A stretch of 64,000 nt of DNA from Massospora cicadina (lineage: Eukaryota > Entomophthoromycota > Entomophthoromycetes > Entomophthorales > Entomophthoraceae): positions 1 through 64,000 of the forward strand of contig JAKSZP010013609.1 in the NCBI GenBank assembly GCA_022478985.1. Reading direction: 5' to 3'. The stretch's first letter is position 1, and every line of letters starts with the position of its first letter. Both the position numbers and the translations under genes were made by a program. Positions 44,120 through 54,499 of the stretch are shown here, one piece after another. The notes under the pieces were generated by a model. The model did not search any database. It was not told where the DNA came from and saw only the letters and a list, made by a program, of their open reading frames with translations.

Positions 44120-44426
44120 TCATCATCGAAAATGCAGAAGAGGCTGAGGTGGAGAGTATCCTGGCATCCCGCAAGTCCTGCCAGTCCATTCAATATCTCA
44201 TGGCTTGGAAAGGTTATCCAGCTTATGAGAACAGTTGGGTCAAGGCACGCAATTGTGCAAACTGTATGGAATTGGTGAAAGCATTTCACGTATCCCACCC
44301 TAATGCTCCCCCTCCCCAAAAATCTGCAAGTGTAATGGCGATCAAGTTACTCAAGGTGCAGAAGAATGTGGCTCTCATGCAGTTTCCTGGTGGTGGGGTT
44401 CTTCCCTTGGAAAAAGGAAAGGGTAA
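44120..44426 (+). pseudogene. G2 chromodomain and pol tail to the polypurine tract
   Basis: VESILASRKSCQSIQYLMAW and KGYPAYENSWVKA (44150-44250) form a chromodomain, the mark of chromoviruses; it is thought to steer integration to chromatin with certain histone marks. The frame is open from 44149 through the polypurine tract and into the 3' LTR as far as 44661. No stop separates pol from the LTR-encoded residues. Confidence 0.85.
44409..44426 (+). promoter_or_regulatory. Polypurine tract of G2
   Basis: GGAAAAAGGAAAGGGTAA directly before the TGTAAG start of the 3' LTR, the plus-strand primer position. Confidence 0.85.
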
Positions 44427-45528
44427 TGTAAGTCCTGGGGAACATCCTTTGGGTGTTGATTGGGCCATTTTCCCATTCCTGAGCAAGAAGGCACCAAAGA
44501 GGATGGCTTTACCCCTCGTTACTCAGGGCAATCTTGCTAATGTGGTAGACAAGCGCTGGGTAACAGCTCTTCCACTTTGGATCCTGCTTCCAGTATTACA
44601 CTCACCTCAGCAGAACTGTTATGGGAAATCAGTGAAATCTGCACCAAGATCACCAAAATGAAATTGATTGGAACTAATTTGAGTGGCAATCAGCCCGATG
44701 TGCAGATTTCTAATGGCTGGAAAGGTATGGAGACTGATTTATCAGTCAGAATGCCTGACGGTTCTGATTCAGTTAAAATGATGATTGAGAAAATAGCCCC
44801 CCTCCCAAAATTGTTAGGAGAATTCTGATGGGCAGGTAACAGCATCAGACACCATTGATGAGGTTTGAAGCTCCCTAATGGCAAATTGGGCATCGCTCCA
44901 GATGCAACTCCACTGATTAAACAAATGGCCCAGTGACTGAGCATGGGCGGGTTGGTTGTCCTGAACCTGTTCCCAACCAAATGGGCCCACCACTATGTGG
45001 GGTGGCCTTGGGAGATTCCTGCTGCTTGTCAGGCTAAACACCATTGCGCCAAATGTCAGAAATGCAGTTGAGCCTCAATACAGATGGTTGAGGTTGAACC
45101 AACAGTGACTCAGCCTGTCACCAAATTCTTCAATGTCAGTCCCCAGTTAAATTATTTGTTCCCCATTCCCAAACAATTTTCTGGTTAGGTTGAACTTGCG
45201 GGACCCAAGCCTGGCTTGTTTCCCCTCTAAATTGACTACTATCTAATCAGTTGCATCACACTGAGAAAATTGTTGGTCAATTTTTTTCCTTAAATTTACC
45301 ATTAAAAACCTTCCCCAAAAATATAGTTTTTATACGTTGATAATTAAACTGCCTATTCTGCCAGCACTCTCATACCCCTTGTGGTTAACATCCATGTTTG
45401 TCTGGTATTTTATTTTGTGCCTGTACAAAATTCTGGCTCACCAGCAGATATTGGTGAAACTCCTTTCTAGTATCATATTCATCATACCAGCAGCAGTGCC
45501 TTGGGCATTCTAGGTTTGCCATTCAGGT

Positions 45529-45533
45529 GCTCT
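45529..45533. repeat. 5-bp target duplication of TRIM1 (left copy)
   Basis: GCTCT, repeated at 47367-47371. The uninterrupted site exists in the 5' LTR of G2. Confidence 0.9.
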
Positions 45534-46151
45534 TATAACGGTTGGAGAAATCCCAGTTTACAATCGCCATCTTACCTTGGGTTGATGCAATTCACGCCAA
45601 ACGTCTAGTGTGAGATGGACTCTTGAGGTAGTAAACCTCGGAATTAGAGAAATTTGAAGCGAGAAAAAGATAAAACAGGTAAGCGAGGTTGCAAACCCTA
45701 AAGTTAACCTTATTTTATTTGATATTGAATAAAAAGTTGCTGATAAATGGGATCCCAATAATCTGATGCTGCAAACACTCCAAGGAAAAGACTGGATATT
45801 CGAGGGAGATCAAACCCTGAAAACCCAAGTTTTTGTTGATGTGACAAAAACTTGTTGTGCGCGGATTATCAGGTAAGATAAGGTAAGGGTGGCTCGAGGC
45901 CACCAGAGAGAAAGAGAGAGAATAATGAATGAAGTTTGGAATTGTGCGGGATCAACCTTAAAGGTCGCCCTTCCAGGGCCTCACCCAAACCATTGATTAG
46001 GCTCGCAAGAGCCTAATTATTAATTCAGCTGAGGCACAACCCAGCGCCCAAACCTGACAAACACCAAAAATCTTTTTAAATGAATCAATTCAGATTTGGA
46101 AAATCTGAACCCAATTTAAAATGCAACAAATGGCTTAATACCATTCTTACA
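45534..46151 (-). repeat. TRIM1 LTR (3' in element sense)
   Basis: Aligned over its length with 46745-47366; many differences are CpG to TpG or CpA (for example CTCGCAA against CTCACAA, CACGCC against CATGCC). Confidence 0.88.
45978..46035. other. 58-nt nested hairpin in TRIM1 LTR
   Basis: Inner perfect stem ATTAGGCTC/GAGCCTAAT with a GCAA loop, outer stem built on GCCTCA/TGAGGC. Also found at 47190-47247, 53586-53643 and 54902-54959, each 58 nt. Confidence 0.6.
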
Positions 46152-46744
46152 TCACCCCCCTAAAGAAGGGCCCCTCCCTGAGAGGGGCCCCACAATGGGA
46201 GGCAGCCACCACGAGGGCTTTCTGGGGCGAGTTACCTTGAGCTCTGGGAAAATTAGCCTGGAGGAATTCTGGGCCTCCTCACAGGGAAAAGAATAAATAG
46301 TGAGAGTGAATTGGGACTGGGCTGCCAGAATCAGCTCACCCGGCATGAGGAAGCATGCCCAGCACTTGGCTGTGGTGCGCCTCCCCTCCCACACCCCAGT
46401 TGGTGATGGTCTTCCTATCCTGACCAGGAAGGCGCTCTCTCCAACTGAAGCGTGGAAGGGGCGCGCAGTCCAGTGTGGCTGGATGGCTGCCCCATACCAA
46501 ATGGACTGTCCATAGGTGAGGGAGCCCTGCTGGGCCAGGTCCCCTTGGTGCCAACTAAATCCCTGGTGGGGGGAAAGGCACCACCAGAATTTTATGCCAA
46601 TGATCGCTTCAGGTCCAGGGTTGGCCATCAGTCACTGGCTCCCTCTGGTGCTGGTTACTCAACAACTGGGACCTGATGTGACCACTGAGGTCAGCCAAAC
46701 TGGGGATCTGGTGGCGTGCTGGCAGCACATGCAGTTCAGAATAA
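46152..46744 (-). other. TRIM1 internal domain
   Basis: 593 bp without pol similarity. On the minus strand a frame of 158 codons (46152-46628) is open up to the polypurine tract. Parts of it recur in TRIM2: GESAFLVRIGRPSPTGVWEG against EESAFLVRMGRPSLTGVWEG, and VTRPRKPS at the end. Whether it is translated cannot be told, since the DNA itself is similar. Confidence 0.55.
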
Positions 46745-47366
46745 TTTAATGGTTGGAAATGTTCAAGTTTCTGATTGCCATCTTACCTTAGTTTTGATGC
46801 AATTCATGCCAAACGTCCAGCGTGAGCTGGACTCTTGAGGTAGCAAACCTCAGAATTAGGGAAATTTGAAGCGAGAAAAAGATGAAATAGGTAAGCGAGG
46901 TTGCAAACCCCTGAATTAACCTTATTTTCTTCATTATCAAATAAAAAGTTGCTGATAAACAGGATCCTAATAATCTGATGCCACAAACACACCAGGGAAA
47001 AGACAGGATATTTGAGGGAGATCAAAGCCCAAAACTCAAGTTTTTGTTAATGCGACAAAAACTTGTTGTGTGTGGATCATCAGGTAAGATAAAGTAAGAG
47101 CGGCCCTGAGGCCACCAGAGAGAAAGAGAGAAAATTCCAAATGAAGTTTAGAATTGCATGGGCTCAACCTTAAAGGTCACCCTTCTGGGGCCTCATCCAA
47201 ACCATTGATTGGGCTCACAAGAGCCTAATCAATAATTCAGGTGAGACACAACCCAGCTCCTGAACCTGAAAAACACCAAAAATCTTTTTTAAACAAATCA
47301 ATTTGGATTCAGAAAATCTGAACCCGAATCAAAAATGCAACGAATGACTTAATACTGCTCATTACA
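46745..47366 (-). repeat. TRIM1 LTR (5' in element sense)
   Basis: Partner of 45534-46151; contains the 58-nt hairpin at 47190-47247 with one weakened pair. Confidence 0.88.
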
Positions 47367-47371
47367 GCTCT
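47367..47371. repeat. 5-bp target duplication of TRIM1 (right copy)
   Basis: GCTCT. Confidence 0.9.
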
Positions 47372-47422
47372 GGCACCTTGGCTGGCAGGCCAGTCTAATT
47401 CTTACTTGCTGTTCGCCTGACA

Positions 47423-47427
47423 CTCAC
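47423..47427. repeat. 5-bp target duplication of G2 (right copy)
   Basis: CTCAC; copy E sequence resumes after it. Confidence 0.88.
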
Positions 47428-47574
47428 CTCCACCATGGATGCATAGCAATTTACTGCCTCTGGCCTTCTTGGGCCAACTTAGTTTTATATTTTCTTGATT
47501 TACTTTGAGTCATACATTCATCTCTTTCTGTAAATTTAAATTTTATTTAATATAAGTTTAGTTCCTCTGAGTTT

Positions 47575-47603
47575 GGTATTGTCCATCCCCTGGTTGTCTT
47601 GCC
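47575..47603 (+). other. 3'-terminal 29-nt hairpin, copy E
   Basis: GGTAT/TTGCC outer stem with one mismatch and one G-T pair, inner CCA/TGT with one mismatch. It is the most decayed of the five but of the same length, followed by an A-rich tail. Confidence 0.6.
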
Positions 47604-47622
47604 TCAGCTATATAAAGAATAA

Positions 47623-47641
47623 AATGTTATATTAATTAAAT
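47623..47641. repeat. Target-site duplication of copy E (right copy)
   Basis: AATGTTATATTAATTAAAT; see 37779-37797. Confidence 0.88.
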
Positions 47642-49017
47642 TAGTGTATTCACTATATTGACAACTAAGCCATAAAGCATGAGATATAGTGCACGCCTTT
47701 TTTGTATAAGCCAAGTATATAGTTTACAACAAAGAATTGTAATAGTTGATTCTTAGACCAAAAAATTTTATTAAATTAATCATATGGCCATAGAAATTTA
47801 AACAACAGATTTGTTCATTTTGTTAACTCACAAAAAATCAAAAATGTCTATTACTTCAAGCATTTCTAAGGCAGTGGTACTATAACTCAACCAATAATGT
47901 AATTACCATAATTTAATTATCAATAATATAACATCGTATTTTAATAGCAAAATCAAAGTGGACAAGTGACTCGTATGAATTGTAATTTTGGAGGTTGACA
48001 TTAGTACTGATTAAGATTTCATACTGGGGGCTAATATGTTACTTTATGATTTCTTCATGGTGGATTATACCCTCTATTAGCCCTAGAAATGTCTTGTATA
48101 CCTTGGTGCTTATATAAGGGAGAAAATAATCAGAAAGTTCAAGATAAATAAAAGCTTTAATAAATAGATAGATGGATAAAGGCGAGGTGAATTTAATCAT
48201 TAAGTAAATAAGTGTGGGTTAATATATACAATACAGTTTTAAGTTGTTGTGTTTGTATGACTGTTCATCTATCTACATGCATTTGACATTCAAAATGTGT
48301 ATAAATTTATAATTTAGGGAACAAATTATGGCGGATAAGAGGGTATCTATATGCATAAAAATATTTAATTTAACCAAAAATTTCAGAACAGCAGGTTATT
48401 TAATTTAATCTGATGGTTGGTGAAGCACAAAGTCCTCCTTCATACTATCTAAACAGATTATTCTTGACCAGTCCACCTATTGCTCTATCATATAACATGA
48501 CTAACCAGTAAAAGTATCAATCCTTTTAGTTTAGGTAATACTACACCAAAGAACTACAATAATAATGACAATGCTCAACAATAAAAGCAATACTTTTGTC
48601 ACAATTTCAATATGACTGGATGATAAGCACTAAGTCGATATGGTGAAATGGATGGAATCTGCTGAGTTGGTATGAATACGATTTATTGAGTGCCTCAAAA
48701 TGAGGCAATATTGGGATTATTGGGAAACTAACTAAATTGGGTGATTGTGAATTGACGAATGAATAATTGGTGGAACCAATGAGATACAGCGAAGTGAATT
48801 ACTAAGCCATGAAAGTGGTACCATCTGAAGTCATTACCATACAAGCGGGATGAGATGATTGAGGAAGTTAAGTTGTTAGTTTAAAAAGTATGTAGAACAG
48901 TGAGAATCCGCTGTATTAATATATAAAATAAAAGAGAGTGGAGGGAGCGAGTACTCCATATTTATTTATTTTTTTATAAACAATTATTCTGTCATGTTGA
49001 GGACAACGATCATCATA
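47642..49017. other. AT-rich stretch, no gene
   Basis: About 1.4 kb with no coding or repeat end that I can support. Confidence 0.5.
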
Positions 49018-49092
49018 TCGTTGGTCCTAATTGCTCAGTGGGTTGAGCCCTGTGCAAAATCTGCCAGCGTATCTTTCAAGTACCGCCAATTT
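49018..49092 (+). other. tRNA-like sequence, pseudo-tRNA or SINE head
   Basis: The D-arm is convincing: GCTC-AGTGGGTT-GAGC has a 4-bp stem and a GG loop like an RNA polymerase III A box. The anticodon arm (CTGTGCA...TGCCAG) pairs only with a bulge. TTTCAAGTACC is a weak B box, and only part of the acceptor stem pairs. It is not a functional tRNA gene. Confidence 0.35.
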
Positions 49093-52000
49093 TATAACAA
49101 CTTTGTTTAAAATAAACAAATAGTACTTATAGTAAAATCACTCCATCTAAGTTTTATCAGAACTCTTGTGATGAGGGCCATTGACTATAGTACAATGCAG
49201 TTCTAGAATGAGTTGATTTGCAAAAAAGGGGTTTAAATGAAAAGTCACAGTGTCAACTACAATGCAACCCATTTTAGTATAAAATCTAATAATAGAGCTG
49301 GGATTGGTTAACAACTCAGGTTTACAAGTCAGTAATGCTAGAAAATTATCCAATACTTCCACCTTGACTTTATATACCACTCAGTCATCAAGTGGATGAT
49401 CATCCAGTTTGTGATGAGGTCAAAAATTTGGGTACAATGCAATTAACTATTGAATCAATTAATCAAGCCTTAATTAGGGTATGCTTTGGCTGCAACTTGA
49501 TTGAGTATAAAATAAGGTCCTCCCTATAGAGTAGGTAACTTATAAGCCTTGCCAAATCCGTATGTATTGTAGCAAGCATCTGAATTGATGACAGCAAAGC
49601 ATACCGCTGTGAACCTATGTAAGTCATCTCTCTCAAGCTGATTAATTTTTCAAGTCAGGGATGTTTCATAAGCTTTAGTCAAAAATCTACTCAGTGATTT
49701 TACCAACCAATCAGTGCAATCAGATAATCATATCTCATCCTCATTGGTAATCATCAGATGTAATAAAGATGGTAACGCAAGTTGTAAACTGTAAAAAAGC
49801 TGTAAACTTGAATATCCCATAACCCTGTAGTAACTGATAATATAAGCAAAAACAGTAAAGTCCAAATATATGGCCATTGATATGGAAGTTGTTGGCAAAC
49901 TTCCAAAGAACTTGTACTAAGGTACTGTTGGTACTCTCTACCATCCCATTGATATCAGGATGATAAAGAATGGTAAGAACCACCTTGATCCAATTAAATC
50001 CTTCAGTTGGAAATGACTCAAGAGGCGAAATTAGTTGCATTGTACATGAGGACAACATATGACAACCATGTTGATAAATTATTTGTCCCATTATATATTT
50101 AAAATTCAATATCACCCCAAAATTTTTGATTGCCTGAGCTTTGAACCACACTAGTGAGATGATTGAATTGCTATTATGATATATTGGAAGTTTTAAAAGC
50201 TGCGAGGAGTTCTCAATAGTATCTATGGCACTGCATTTAGGCTAACTGGGCTTAACCAACCTTCAAGTAGCTGTGGGCTTATAGAGCTTATGTGCTTGAC
50301 ATTCATGATATTTTGTTTTTAGATTTTGTATATTGTATCTCAAGGTATACCAATAATACTCCTTATTAATTAGCTTTAAGGTCTTAAGTAGGCCTATTTG
50401 TCTCTCTGCAAAATGAGCTTACATGAATATTCCTGGACGAGCTGAAAGTGGAGGTTTAATATTAAGTCATTGAACACAATTTTGTACAATTGTCCACCCT
50501 GTATTTGGTGTCCTTCACCAGTTGATTCAAAGTGCGGCAAATAGCAGGCTTTTCATCAAGGAAAGTTCTTTGTGTTTGTTTCATTATATAGTTGCTCTGA
50601 AAAAGGGATAAGGCTGCTACAACAGGCAGCCGCAAAAGTCCATCAGCATTCTGATGAGTAAGTCTGTAGTAATGTACTATCATATAGTTTTAAACCTGAA
50701 GTTTCAAAGACCAATAAACTAATTTCTTATAGTTATCCTAAGATTATACAGCAATTGTAAAAAACAATGATAAGTGACAAACTTATACCATATATAAATA
50801 GACTCAAAAATGTTTACGGTCATAAATATTGATTAAACATCCCAATTGGGTATGGTATAATTGCGCTCATGCATGTCAAAAACATGACTGCAGCAAGCTA
50901 CCAGGTGTTATTCTCAATAATAACCTATATGATAAAGTACAGCTTCTATGTCTGTGAGAGATTGATTAGATTGTATTATAGTGGAATATCAAAGTTGGGA
51001 TATAACGGGATAGGGAATCAGTCAAAGATTTATATAGTTGTTAAAAAATTTTCATTCTTAATACAATTGAAAGATGATTTCTCCTCAAAGCAGATGGAAT
51101 AGAGAGCACCAAGGTGTGAAAATCCTGGTAAATTTTGGTGGCAGTATCTAACTATTCCAAAAAAAATTTGGATGTCTTGTTTACTCTTTGGTTCTCTGAT
51201 GTGATAGATGGCGCCAAGTTTTTTTTGAGTTTGTGGACATATTACTTGAGTGTCAACCATATGACCTTGATACTCCATCTGAGACTTAGAGAACTGCCAT
51301 TTTCTATGCTTAATATTTATCAATATCAGGCTAACCTCCAAAAAAATATTTTTTGGTGTGACATGTTTGGTAAATGTTTTTCAAAACATATCTATATTGG
51401 TGAGTTAAACTAAAACTTAACTCATCTTCAAATCTCCCTGAATACTGTCCATCGCCTGCTGGAAGTATACTGATTCATTACGTAATCTTTTTTGGCATTC
51501 AAGTAAGTTGAAACAGACCTTGAGTAGTAATAATTCATACACTTTTCTTGCTCTTCAAGAGGCAGGCTAATCTGCCAGTATCTGCTGATGAAGTCTAGAG
51601 CTGTAAGGTATGAGTTCTCTAACTGGTCCAGGGTGTCATCTATTCAAGATAAAGGATAAGAATACTTTTTAGTTTATATTACAAATGCCAGAAAACTTTA
51701 ATGACTTTATAAAGACATATGTTTTCTTAAATAAGAGCAATGTACTAGTCCATGAGCTGCGCAAAAGAACAAACATCCCTTGATGTATAACCTTCTCCTA
51801 TTTCTATTGAATCTCCTTGTAACAGCCTTACTTCTCCCTATTAGATGCGATTTAATGGGTTTTCATTACCAGTATCAATTTGGTGTTGGATCCCAACAGC
51901 GCACCCCAAGTCATAGTTGTATGTCACAGATACTTGAGCATATTTTTGTATGGGGGACATTGCTTGATCCTTCTGATCCTCAATTAGACCATCAAGTTTT

Positions 52001-53180
52001 CATGAGAAATGATCGCATTGTTTGTTAGAAGCTAAGCAAACAAAATCTGTCAGATTTTTAAACTCAAATACTTCCAAAATTTCTTCTAGTGGAACAAGGT
52101 TTACGCAATCTTCTGTCCCATCTTGATAAAAAATTGGAGGAGTCAGATCAGAAAAGAATATAAAGATCTCCTGTTGACCTGACGAAAATATCAGGGGTAG
52201 CAAAAAGTTTGGCCCTTGACCATTGACAGGTGGAGTAAATTTTTCTCGCCAAACCTTCAGGTAATTCTTAGATCATTCCATTTGACACTACACGCTGTTC
52301 TCCATGGTATTTAACACAGCCCTAGAGTCTCTAAGAGGGATACCTTTATACTTAGGAATTGGTGGCAAGATGAAGGGAATTTTTGTAGCCCATTTGTTAG
52401 TAGAGTATATAGACTACACATTATTATAAACCACATTTACTAAACTATTTTAAATAGTTATAGAATCTATTTATCCCTTCAAATGTAATGAGGCAAAGTT
52501 TGACCTAGAATAGTAAAGGTTTTCTCCTCATTGCTTTACATAAAACTGCAAAACATAATAAAACTAGTACAGGAAATAAACTTGGTAGTTGTCATTAGGA
52601 AGCACTATAAAAAGGGGCACTAACTTGCAAAGAGCCAAACCTCAAAGGTAATGCGCTATACACTCTCTCACTTGTAGTACTCACAAGCCTATTCATTCCA
52701 TATTTTTGATGGTGGTCTACATCTGTAGCTATACTCAATTGTCTGGCGAGCTGACTAATTACAATCACATGGGCGCCGCTTTCAACAATGGCCCAAGCAT
52801 GAACTTTTAAGTGAATTCCAACAATTGCATATTTGTGAAAGTAATGTGAATCCTTTTTTATTGTAAGAATGGACGGAGTATTACCAATCTTATCATAATA
52901 TTGATCTGTGCTCCTACATTGGGGAAGTGTTATTAAAAGTTTTTCTTGGGAGTGCGACTTTAGCCCCTTTTATAGGAATTACAAAGTTAAGATTCTTAGT
53001 ACCTCTACCTTGATTGTGTTCAGCAATTTGTGTGGCATAGTATTTTAAAAGAATAATTCTTGCCCCTCTTGTTCCATGGCAGTGTGATAACTTCTGGTAA
53101 TGGCTACCATCATTTGAAATTTTTATTTATTCTTTGTATATGAGGATACTCACACCTTCTTCATGGTTCTGAGACAGGAC
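49093..53180 (-). pseudogene. G5 pol, strongly decayed
   Basis: Minus-strand Ty3/Gypsy remnants in order: integrase end (49147-49380), integrase catalytic region with VLTILYHPDINGMVESTNSTL (49930-50000, Glu kept), RNase H end with HQNADGLLRLP (50630-50665), reverse transcriptase thumb and connection (51030-51341: EYQGHMV, FFGIVRYCHQNLPGFSHLGAL), decayed palm to about 51750, and a protease loop near 52750-52800 reading WAIVESGAHVIVI, where Glu replaces the catalytic Asp. It is the most AT-rich and probably the oldest element here. Confidence 0.7.
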
Positions 53181-53758
53181 TGGTTCAATGGACGGAATAT
53201 CCCAGTTTTCAACTGCCTATATTAAATGTTTCTTTGGTGCACCGACAAGCAATAAAGGCAGCCTAACCAATTAGGGAGAGGATTAGGGCACTGACAGCGC
53301 CAAACATTGCCTACTCCTCGTTTATTAAGTATAGTCCACTGTGTTGGTCTGACCCAACCATATGAAAGCTTCTCAAAACTGAACACCCAAAAAAGACCAA
53401 CAGGTATGTAAGGTATTTAAACCCTAAAAAACCTTTATTTTTATTCAAGATAATAAAAAGGGCTCACCAATCAGAGCTCGTCTGGGGAGCAACTAACAAT
53501 GCTCCCAGGGAGGGAATGCTAGGGTTAATATTCTAGAGTGAACTTCAGAATTGGCAGGTGCGCCTTATAAAGGACGCCCTTTGGGGCCTCACCCAAGTCA
53601 TTGATTAGGCTTGTACAAGCATAATCTACAACTTGGGCGAGGCACAACCCATCGCTTAAACGACTGAGCCAAAAGCATTTTTAAAGTGATTTGACTCAGA
53701 TTTATAAAATCCAAATATGAGTCAAAATGCAGTGATCAAGATGAACTTGATTGTTACA
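53181..53758 (-). repeat. TRIM2 LTR (3' in element sense)
   Basis: Aligns with 54500-55074, for example ACAGCGCCAAACATTGCCTA in both. The 58-nt hairpin lies at 53586-53643, with outer stem GCCTCACCCAAGT/ACTTGGGCGAGGC (one mismatch). Confidence 0.85.
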
Positions 53759-54499
53759 TTACCCCCTACTAGAGAAGGGCCCCTCCCTGAAGAGAAGACC
53801 CACAGCGGAAGGATGCCATGATGAAGGCTTCCTAGGGCGAGTTACCTCAAGCCCCAGGAAAATAGCCTGAATAAACTCTGGGCCCCTCAAGGGAAAAGAC
53901 AAATGGCAAGGGCGAGTCAGTCCTGGGCTGCCAGAATCAGCCCACCTGGCCTGAGGATGCATGCCCAGCACATAGCTGTGTTGTGCATCCCCTCCCAGAC
54001 TCCTGTTAGAGATGGTCTTCCCATCCTAACCAGGAAGGCGCTTTCTTCAACAAAAGCGTGAGAGGGGCGTGTGGTGTGCGGTTCAGTGTAGCTGGGCAGC
54101 ACCCAGACCAATGATGCACGCCAGCACTTGGCTGTGTTGCGCACACCTCCCAGGATCCTGTTGGCGATGGTCATCCAATCCTGACCAGAAAGGCGCTTTA
54201 TCCAACAGAAGCGTGAGAAGGGTGCATGGTACAGTGTGGCTGGACGTTCAACCCCTTTCTAGGTGGACCATCCATTGGTGAGGGAGCCCTGCTGGGACAG
54301 GTCCTCTTGGTGCCACCGAATCCCTGGTGAGCAGGAGGCCCCACTGGGATTTTCAACCAACGGTCACTTTGGGTCCAGGTTGGCCATTAGTCACCAGCTC
54401 CCACTGGTGCTGGTTCTTTAACAACTAGGACCAAGTGACCACTGAGGTCGGCCAAACTGTGGATTGGAGGCGTGCAGCACACATTTCACTTTGGAATAA
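53759..54499 (-). other. TRIM2 internal domain with a tandem duplication
   Basis: No pol similarity. A unit of about 157 bp starting at GCCCAGCACATAGCTGTG (53963) is repeated from GCCAGCACTTGGCTGTG (54120); both contain a CAG-AAGGCGCTTT core and AAGCGTGAGA. TRIM1 has this unit once, which explains most of the length difference (741 against 593 bp). Confidence 0.7.

Larger units (their letters stand above)
45534..47366 (-). mobile_element. TRIM1, short non-autonomous LTR element (1833 bp)
   Basis: LTRs 45534-46151 (618 bp) and 46745-47366 (622 bp) enclose only 593 bp. A GCTCT duplication flanks the element and the empty site is visible in the other G2 LTR. The purine run AGGGGGGTGA beside the left LTR on the minus strand sets the orientation. 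It encodes no pol and must borrow enzymes. The internal part matches that of TRIM2. Confidence 0.9.
39518..47422 (+). mobile_element. Ty3/Gypsy chromovirus G2 (about 6.07 kb plus TRIM1)
   Basis: LTRs of 1156 bp (39518-40673) and 1158 bp (44427-47422 without TRIM1) are flanked by CTCAC duplications. Pol runs protease, reverse transcriptase, RNase H, integrase with GPY/F module and chromodomain. Only about 265 bp separate the 5' LTR from the protease, so gag is missing or almost wholly deleted. A polypurine tract precedes the 3' LTR. Without Gag and with a damaged integrase it is defective. It sits inside ORF1-only LINE copy E. Confidence 0.92.
44427..47422 (+). repeat. 3' LTR of G2, split by TRIM1
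   Basis: 44427-45533 and 47372-47422 together give 1158 bp and end GCCTGACA. Divergence from the 5' LTR is about 10% by eye in the first 230 bp, yet zero in the next 131 bp. The internal frame is shifted here relative to the 5' LTR near 44600. Confidence 0.88.
37798..47622 (+). mobile_element. ORF1-only LINE, copy E, interrupted by G2 (1915 bp without it)
   Basis: The left part (37798-39517) carries ORF1 and the right part (47428-47622) carries the end of ORF1, the 3' tail and the 29-nt hairpin. Across the join the sequence matches copy D base by base in layout (GATGATGAGCCTCCC... against GATGAGCCCCCC..., then CTCCACC against TTCCACC). The 19-bp duplication at its outer ends proves retroposition as a unit. 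Like D it lacks endonuclease and reverse transcriptase. Confidence 0.85.

Noticed and set aside
46300..46749. Plus-strand open frames in TRIM1
   Set aside because: They run against the orientation set by the polypurine tract and overlap the sense frame; no support.
53176..53180. AGGAC as target duplication of TRIM2
   Set aside because: The bases after the right LTR are ACTAG; no convincing match, so no duplication is claimed.
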